Part shown: positions 58,033-64,000 of the stretch, piece after piece
Layout: every line of letters starts with the position of its first letter
How positions within the stretch are numbered: position 1 is the stretch's first letter
Assembly: GCA_039654915.1 (NCBI GenBank)
Contig: CM077594.1
Coordinates: forward strand, 11,932,001-11,996,000
Source: Aquilaria yunnanensis
Taxonomy: Eukaryota; Streptophyta; Magnoliopsida; Malvales; Thymelaeaceae
DNA: 64,000 nt
Reading direction: 5' to 3'
The notes under the pieces: generated by a model
Databases searched by the model: none
Seen by the model: only the letters and a program-made list of their open reading frames with translations
Told to the model about the DNA's origin: nothing
Translations under genes and position numbers: made by a program

Positions 58033-58340
58033 TAATAGCAAATAATTTTGTACAAACCCAAAAGCATACAAACATATCTATATTGTTTACAAAAAATCCA
58101 GAAGCATACAAGCATATTTATATTGTTTACAAAAAAACCAGAAACATACATAGATATTTATGTTCTTCATAAAATCATAAGCGTATATTAAAAACCCAGA
58201 ATCATGCATATGTATATGTATGTTCTTTGCAAATCCAGAACATACATATAAAAACCATAAGCATACATACATAAAAAAACCACAATCAAACATATAAAAT
58301 TTCAATCTAGAACATAAATCTCAAATTTCAAATTAGTTCT
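57640..58340. repeat. Degenerate short-repeat block, copy 2
   Basis: Direct counterpart of 55860-56560. TTTACTCAGTTCCACGCAAA corresponds to TACTCAATTCCACACATATA, followed by the same phrase series, an (AC)n run at about 58003-58030 and six CCAGAAGCATACA-like units from 58059 to 58275. The minus-strand frame at 58305-58087 is made of these repeats and is not a gene. Confidence 0.75.
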
Positions 58341-58349
58341 TCCAAATCT

Positions 58350-58975
58350 CATGTTATTTTGCGACAAAGAACAAAAATCTTTTATGTTTTTTTTTTTGTG
58401 AATCCCACCTTTCGATTGGATTTACTTCCACTGAATCGCGTCCTCTATTGTGCAAACCAAAATCTCTGACCAAACCCAACTTCCCTCCCTTGTATGGTTT
58501 TGGCCCTTTATTTTTTGGTTTCAAATCAATGGTACTTCTTGTTCTGGAGAAGAAAAAAAATAGGGTGATCGGTGGTTTATAAAGTGTCCGAGAGAATGGA
58601 GGGGAGAGTGTGTTCAAAGAGATAATGAGGTGATGTAGCTTTCAGGGTTCTACAATCGTGGAGTATTTTTTGGACGGGATATGTATAAAATCTAGTTTTC
58701 CCATTAATTCCATGGTTTTTGCACCTATATCTTATTTGAGTAACTTTTCTGTAGACCGGGCTTATATCGTACACCATCCTTAAAAAATATAATAATTGTC
58801 ATTTTGACCCCGTTTCTCAGAAAAGTAAGCAATCATGCCCTCATGAAATATAATAGATTTTTCTTTTTCTGCAACCTGAGGGCAAACTATTTGGTTAGGT
58901 AACATTACTGATATTTTAATTTTGGGGGAAGCTGGGCATGGATCGAATGCCAACGATCCCCCTTTTCATTATTTT
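58350..58975. other. Intergenic DNA; nothing recognised
   Basis: Two overlapping minus-strand frames (58617-58354 and 58777-58577) have no family features. Confidence 0.4.
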
Positions 58976-59335
58976 TTTTAAATTTTGTTTTCTTGTTCTT
59001 CTCTTATTCTTCTATTTCTTTCTTTATTTATTTTCATTTTTTTTCTTCATTTTTTTCTTTGTTTAGTTTTGTTGTATATTTACCTTTTCCATTTTTATTT
59101 TCTTTATTTTTATTTTCTCATCTTTTTCTAGTTTCCCCTTTTTCTTTTTCTTATTTTAGTATTATTTCAAGTTTTGTCTATTGTTTTATTTCATGTTTTA
59201 CTCCTTATTTTCTTAAAATATTTTTTTCACCTTTTTTTTACTTAGATTTATGATATTATCCTTATTTCTTTTTGTTCTTTTATGTCATATGTCTACCTTT
59301 TTCCATTTTTTTATTCTCTACTGTTTGTTCTTTTG
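58976..59335 (+). repeat. Polypyrimidine-rich low-complexity tract
   Basis: Long runs of T with C (TTTCTTTATTTATTTTC-like). Translations here are only Phe/Ser/Leu and are not proteins. Confidence 0.85.
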
Positions 59336-59339
59336 TTTC

Positions 59340-60775
59340 TTTGTGCTTATTCTTTTAGAATGGTATGTTTGTTCTTTTAAAATGTATTGTTTATTCTTTG
59401 AGAATGCATTGATTGTTCTTTTTTGTCTTCGTGTTTGTTCTTTTAAAAGACATTGTTTGTTTTATGTTACTTAAGTGTTTGTTCTTTTGATGAGGTACTG
59501 TTTGTCTTCTTTTATGATGTGTTTGTTTTCTGTTCTTTTAAAAGCATTGTTTGCTCTTCTAGAAGGGCATGCTTGTTCTTTTATATTTTCAGGCATTGCA
59601 TAAATTACTTGTTCTTTTTGTGTTTTGGTATTTATACTTACGGGCCTGTTTGTTCTTTTAGAAGGCAATGTTTGTTTTTTCTTGTCTACATATTTGTTCT
59701 TTTAGAAGACATTATTTGTTTTTTCTTTTACATATTTATTTTTTATTACTTAAGCGTTTGTTCTTATAGAAGGCACTGTTTGTTCTTATACATAACCCTG
59801 TTTTTGTAAGCTTCTTGTTCTTTTATTTTTTGGTGTTTGTTCTTTCAGAAGGGTATGTTTGTTCTTTTAAAATGACATGTTTGTTCTTTTAGAAGACATT
59901 GTTTGTTCTTTCTTTTTCATTTTTATTTTTTGCTACTTAACTGTTTGTTCTTATACATGACTCTATTTCTATAAAATTCTTGTTCTTTTTTTCTTCTGGT
60001 GTTTGTTCTTTCATAAGGGCATATTTGTTCTTTTAGAAGATATTGTTTATTTTTTCTTCTACATGTTTATTTTTTATTACTTAAGTGCTTGTTCTTATAG
60101 AAGGCACTGTTTGTTCTTATACATGACCATGTTTCTGTAAACTTCTTATTCTTTTGTCTTCTGGTGTTTGTTCTTTCAGAAGAGTATGTTTGTTCTTTTA
60201 GAAGGCATTATTTGTTTTTTTTTACATGTTTATTTTTTGTCACTTAAGTGTTTATTCTTATAGAATGCACTATTTGTTCTTATACATGACCATGTTTCTG
60301 TAAACTTCTTATTTTTTTTGTTTTTTGGTGTTTATTCTTTTAGAAGAGTATGTTTGTTTTTTTAGAAAGGCATGTTTATTCTTTTAGAAGACATTGTTTG
60401 TTCTTTCTTTTACATATTTATTTTTTGTTACTTAAGTGTTTGTTCTTATACATTACCCTGTTTCTATGAACTTCTTATTTTTTTTTTGTCTTCTTGTGTT
60501 TGTTCTTTAGGATATGTTTGTTCTTTTAGAAGGATATGTTTGTTCTTTTAGAAGACATTGTTTGTTCTTTCTTTTACATGTTTATTTTTTGTTACTTAAG
60601 TGTTTGTTCTTATAGAAGATACTGTTTGTTCTTTTACATAATCTTGTTTCTGTAAACTTCTTATTCTTTTGTTTTTTGGTGTTTGTTCTTTCAGAAGGTA
60701 TGTTTGTTCTTTTTGAAGAGTATGTTTGTTCTTTTAGAAAACATTGTTTGTTCTTTTTTTTCCTTCGTGTTTGTC
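59340..60775 (+). repeat. T/G-rich tandem array with a period of about 166 bp
   Basis: The basic motif TGTTTGTTCTTTTAGAAGG recurs dozens of times. From about 59690 a higher-order unit is visible: the marker GGTGTTTGTTCTTTC (with variants) falls at 59832, 59998, 60163, 60327, 60495 and 60678, so spacings are 166, 165, 164, 168 and 183. Each unit also carries ACATGTTTATTTTTTGTTAC, TTAAGTGTTTGTTCTTATAG and CATGTTTCTGTAAACTTCTT-like pieces in fixed order. 59340-59690 is the less regular edge. The strand is strongly T/G biased. ORFs on either strand are artefacts. Confidence 0.9.
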
Positions 60776-60779
60776 ATTC

Positions 60780-61285
60780 TGAAATCAAAAGTCCATTTTT
60801 TATAAACCATCTCATTTATCCATTTTAGGAATATTTCAATTTCTTAATTTCTTTTCAACATATTTGATTAATATAGCTTGTGAGTTCTTCATTATTCTAT
60901 TCCCCATAATTTCTTCTTCCTCTTGTCTCTTTGAAGCAGACTTAGGTAAATTTCTAAAAATTTTATCCATTAGTAATTATCAATTACTGTTAATATCTTT
61001 ATTAGCTTATCTGTCAACGTTTTACACAATCTTACTGTTCTTTCACATCAACTATGGGTCTTACAATTGTTACACAACTTGGGTGATATTCTGAAAATTT
61101 CATAACAATAATATTTAATTACTAGTAGGAGAAAAGTTTTAAAAATTTGATCATTCCTTGAATCAAAGAAATGAGACAAAAATTAAATTTTATGGACTAA
61201 GTTGTACATAAAAAATAACTTTGGGGAGGTGGCTTACACGTGCGCCGGGCGCACAGAAGAATCAGCCATCTTATTTAACCAAAAG
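60780..61285. other. Intergenic DNA
   Basis: No gene. It contains the perfect 15-base palindrome GTGCGCCGGGCGCAC at 61240-61254 in otherwise AT-rich DNA. The 76-codon frame at 60864-61094 is unsupported. Confidence 0.4.
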
Positions 61286-61289
61286 CATA

Positions 61290-61640
61290 TTTAAGGATTA
61301 AAGCCAATTCTTTTTAACTTAAGTCAATTAACTTTTTTTTACTTTTACATCCTTTTTGCCTAAAACTTATTTCATTTGAAAGTTAATATTATGTAGATAC
61401 AATAATCCAATTAAAAGTAAATTTTCATGATGTTGTTACATTTTTATGAATTTTTTCTTTTTAATGCCTCAAACTAGAAAAATTCATAAAAAAAATTATT
61501 AAGATTACAAAAAATTATTTCCAATGAATTATTATATCTATATAATATTAAATTTTAAAATTAGTTTCGGGTAAAAAAGGCATAAGAATAAAATAAGCCA
61601 TTTTGGATTCAATTAACTTAAATTAAAAAGAACCAACACT
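61290..61640. mobile_element. Palindromic MITE related to the hAT core
   Basis: Left arm AGCCAATTCTTTTTAACTTA and the inverted right arm TTGGTTCTTTTTAATTTAAG pair. Inner landmarks GTTAATATTATGTAGATACA and its inverse near 61545 match 45830-46150 and 51240-51490. Ends and duplication are not fixed. Confidence 0.55.
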
Positions 61641-61801
61641 AAACTCTTTGACCGTGAAACTAACGTTAGTGATGTTTATACGGCTAGGTGCATAGTGTCC
61701 TATCTCATATAATGGATGTTGAATTACTTAATCTACTTATTGCTTCTCCTTATCTTATCTAAACTATTTCTTTGCCTACAAATTAAGAGGGGATATCTTT
61801 T

Positions 61802-62573
61802 AGGCAAAAATAAAAAATAAACTACTAATGTTTTTATGTTGGCCTGATTCACCTACTAATGTTTTTTTTTTACCAAATAAACCGATGACATTTCTGAGTT
61901 GGCCTAAATCAGTCACTCTTTTAATTTTTACCGTTAATTCTAACGGAATCTTAGCGTAAAATATCAAGTTTAGTCCATACATTTTATACTTCTACTCCTA
62001 GCACTTCTGAAGTTTATTAATCTAACATTTGAACCACTTTCTTGAAGTCGACATTGATTTTTGGACTCCATTTATGGGTAGTAATTGCGATCCTCTTGAA
62101 ATTACTAATAGTAGCCACGATGTTCTTCCTCTTACTTTGCCTTATATTGCACTATAATCTTAAGTTAAGCATTAATATGAGCAAGACATCGTTCGAGAGT
62201 GATAGTGTGGGGCAGGAGACATCCCGTCCTGGGCAACAGGGATGATACACTTTAAAGGAGCAAGAGGCGGCAATGAATAGAATTTGCCTAAAAATATATA
62301 ATTGTGGAAGGTGATTATGAAAGTTTATAAATGGTGAAGGTAGCCCATTTGAATTATTTTAAACTAAGTAGAGTTATTTTGTTAATTTTAAAAAGTTAAT
62401 GAAGGAGTTTTGGAATATTTCAAGAGCCGAGTGGGTAAATTGGTCTATTTGATAACATTAGTGGTTTATTTGGTTATTTTGAATAACATTAGTGGTTTAT
62501 TCGGCTGAAGAAAATATTAGTGGCCGATTTGAGCCGGGTCCAAAATGTTAGTGGTTTATTCATTATTTTGCCT
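61802..62573. mobile_element. Long-TIR element (about 770 bp)
   Basis: Left AGGCAAAAATAAAAAATAAA and the inverted right AGGCAAAATAATGAATAAAC pair, with repeated ACTAATGTTTT-type blocks in both arms. ATCTTTT flanks both sides (61795-61801 and 62574-62580), a 7-bp direct match that may be part of a longer duplication. A 67-codon frame at 62042-62245 with one hydrophobic stretch lies inside and is unsupported. Confidence 0.7.
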
Positions 62574-62584
62574 ATCTTTTATAT

Positions 62585-63205
62585 GATGCAAAAGCTGAAT
62601 TTTTGCCAGCCATAACTTTTATATAAGGCAAGAAAGGATTGGAGACGGAGACGGATGTGGTTGATGAGAGAGTTAAGGACAGGGTGAGGTAGGAGGAGGG
62701 GAGGAGAGGAAGGAGAGAGCAAGGTGATTAGAGTCAACGAGGGAAAAAAAGGTTATCATTGAAGGGCCAGAGGGTGTAGAAAGAGAAGGTGTGAAGAAGC
62801 ATTTGTTTCCCCTCCATTACCAGATGAGCACAAGGGCCGTAAGGGATAAAGCGCACCATTTTTGCAAGTTTAGGGGTGAGTTGGACGAAGTCATAGTTTA
62901 AAGGGTAAATTGTCTAGATCATTCGAGTTCAGGGACCAAAAGTGTCATATCTCACAAATGAAAATTCATAGGCTTGTTTATCAAAGATAAAAAACAATTA
63001 TATTTGCATCAGACTGAAGGTAAAAATCGTCATCCAGTATTTTGCGAGAATATGCACAATGATTTTTGTTTTGTCGAAACTCCAATTGATGCCACTCCAA
63101 TTTAGCAATTTTTTTTAACTAATTCATTGAGTTGGGTCATATAGCTTTTAATATTTTAAATAATAGAGTCACACCCCACTATGTGGAGCTCTAATTTGCT
63201 TCATT
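62585..63205. other. Intergenic DNA; nothing recognised
   Basis: No gene or transposon ends seen. A purine-rich patch (GAGGTAGGAGGAGGGGAGGA) lies near 62690. Confidence 0.4.
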
Positions 63206-63212
63206 TTTCAAT

Positions 63213-64000
63213 AGGCGAAACTATACATTTAGCCCCCAAACTTATCCAACTCCCACAAGTTGGTCCCCAACTCAGTACTTAGTAAATATTAGCCCTAAAA
63301 CTCTGAAAAACTATGCGAGTTAGTCCATCACCCAAAAAATGTTGATGGAAAAATAAAATTATAATATCCCTCACTATTTCTTTTAGTCTTCCCGAAAGGC
63401 ATTCTTAGTTTAAAATCATCCAAATAAGCTATCTCCTCCATCATCAAAATGGAAATTGGAGTTAATGAGGAGAGCACGAGGAGTTGAGATTTCAGAGCAA
63501 GTATACAAATTGCATTGCTTGCCCTTTGTCTTTTTCTATTGTTCTATACTGCCTCCATCTAGTTTATTATTTTTTATTCTAATTCAATACATTAGTAACT
63601 CCATTCATTTAACATCTTGACCTAAGTGCGGCACACAATCCAACCATGTTCATAGATGGTTTTCTCAAGGTTTAAAGGCACTTGACTCCCTTGTAATTCA
63701 ATGTTCCTTTCTTAATAATCGTTCAGTTGACAAGTGTGAAAAATGTTAATTATACAAAAGTCTTAGTAGAAATTTTTATGCAGTACTTGATTAGATGATG
63801 AAGTATGAATGTCACACTTATTTATTCAACTGCAATAAAATTATGACATGGAGGATTTGTAGGGATTTTTAATTATTTTAATTTAGTAAGCAAGAAATAG
63901 AGTGGGATTAAACTTTGTCTTGACCTCTTGGAAATGTCAGGTCAACTTGACCTTAATCATGCTTCAATAGGGTTAGATTCGAGTTATGACTAAAATAGGA
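63213..64000. mobile_element. Second copy of the 45.3-kb Mutator-type element, cut by the window end
   Basis: From 63213 the sequence tracks 45303 onward (CTATACATTTAGCCCCCAAA, then GCGAGTTAGTCCAT). It passes the hAT site without the insertion and continues collinear with 46396-46980 (AAATAAGCTATCTCCTCC, CACACAATCCAACCATGTTC, ATTATGACATGGAGGATTTG). The right TIR lies beyond the window. It begins in the same orientation as the first copy. Confidence 0.85.

Noticed and set aside
58993..59253. 86-codon Phe/Ser-rich ORF, membrane-like
   Set aside because: Translation of a polypyrimidine tract, not a membrane protein.
59453..59809. 118-codon ORF and the minus-strand ORF at 59668-59471
   Set aside because: Both are translations of the T/G-rich tandem array; low complexity with a repeated phrase.
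59340..60775. Regularly spaced repeats suggesting a CRISPR array
   Set aside because: The repeat motif is degenerate and has no unique spacers. The DNA is plant nuclear, with no cas genes.
62042..62245. 67-codon ORF with a hydrophobic segment
   Set aside because: Inside a non-coding inverted-repeat element, with no family features and no exon partner.
1..64000. tRNA, rRNA or other structured RNA genes
   Set aside because: No cloverleaf with A and B boxes and no rRNA segment was seen. The tRNA-like strings found (7034, 33257, 33822) are retrotransposon primer-binding sites.
1..64000. Integrated pararetrovirus or other virus
   Set aside because: All RT-type sequence has the gypsy domain order with integrase, or is LINE-like. 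No movement-protein or coat-protein-like region was seen.

Overview
The window is nuclear DNA from a flowering plant, most likely a eudicot. It is AT-rich and has no bacterial gene organisation. It holds two intact intron-bearing genes of plant-specific type in a large excess of decayed transposons. I could not identify the species. Only about 2.5 kb is clearly host coding sequence: a DUF1635-family gene (38552-39404) and a CYP71-clan cytochrome P450 (53469-55100). Both are on the plus strand, with TATA boxes and one short phase-0 intron each.

Region by region. 1-6440: decayed remains of an old Tat-type Ty3/gypsy element (gag, plus an antisense ORF relic), split by a solo LTR (780-2211) with a perfect 5-bp target duplication. 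6441-16267: a complete but inactivated Tat-lineage element with both LTRs, PBS, gag, protease, RT/RNase H, a second RNase H, integrase, and an antisense ORF before the 3' LTR. 16330-17640: another LTR-like remnant. 17.7-23.8 kb: gene-poor, with a Stowaway MITE (21565-21856). 23784-29243: a nested stack of long-TIR, Mutator-type non-autonomous elements with readable 9-10 bp target duplications and a probable chromovirus solo LTR inside. 29.4-36.8 kb: another long-TIR element, microsatellites, a minus-strand gypsy gag relic holding a TRIM element, and a LINE relic. 36816-37300: a hAT MITE with a perfect 8-bp duplication. 38.35-39.6 kb: the DUF1635 gene.

40.2-47.4 kb: further inverted-repeat elements, including a Mutator-type element interrupted by a 910-bp hAT element (45478-46387), and a LINE fragment. 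49461-51147: an inverted-repeat element carrying gene-like fragments, one resembling mitochondrial processing peptidase beta, so a Pack-MULE candidate. 51.6-53.0 kb: a coding-like stretch I cannot assign. 53.38-55.1 kb: the P450 gene. 55.8-58.3 kb: two related blocks of degenerate short repeats. 59.3-60.8 kb: a T/G-rich tandem array with a period near 166 bp. 61.3-64 kb: more inverted-repeat elements and a second copy of the 45.3-kb Mutator-type element, cut by the window end.

Nothing suggests that the two host genes work together. They are about 14 kb apart with transposons between. I found no tRNA, rRNA, CRISPR or operon. I did not find an undescribed biological system. The most informative content is the layered record of insertions, many of which can be ordered from target duplications visible in the sequence.
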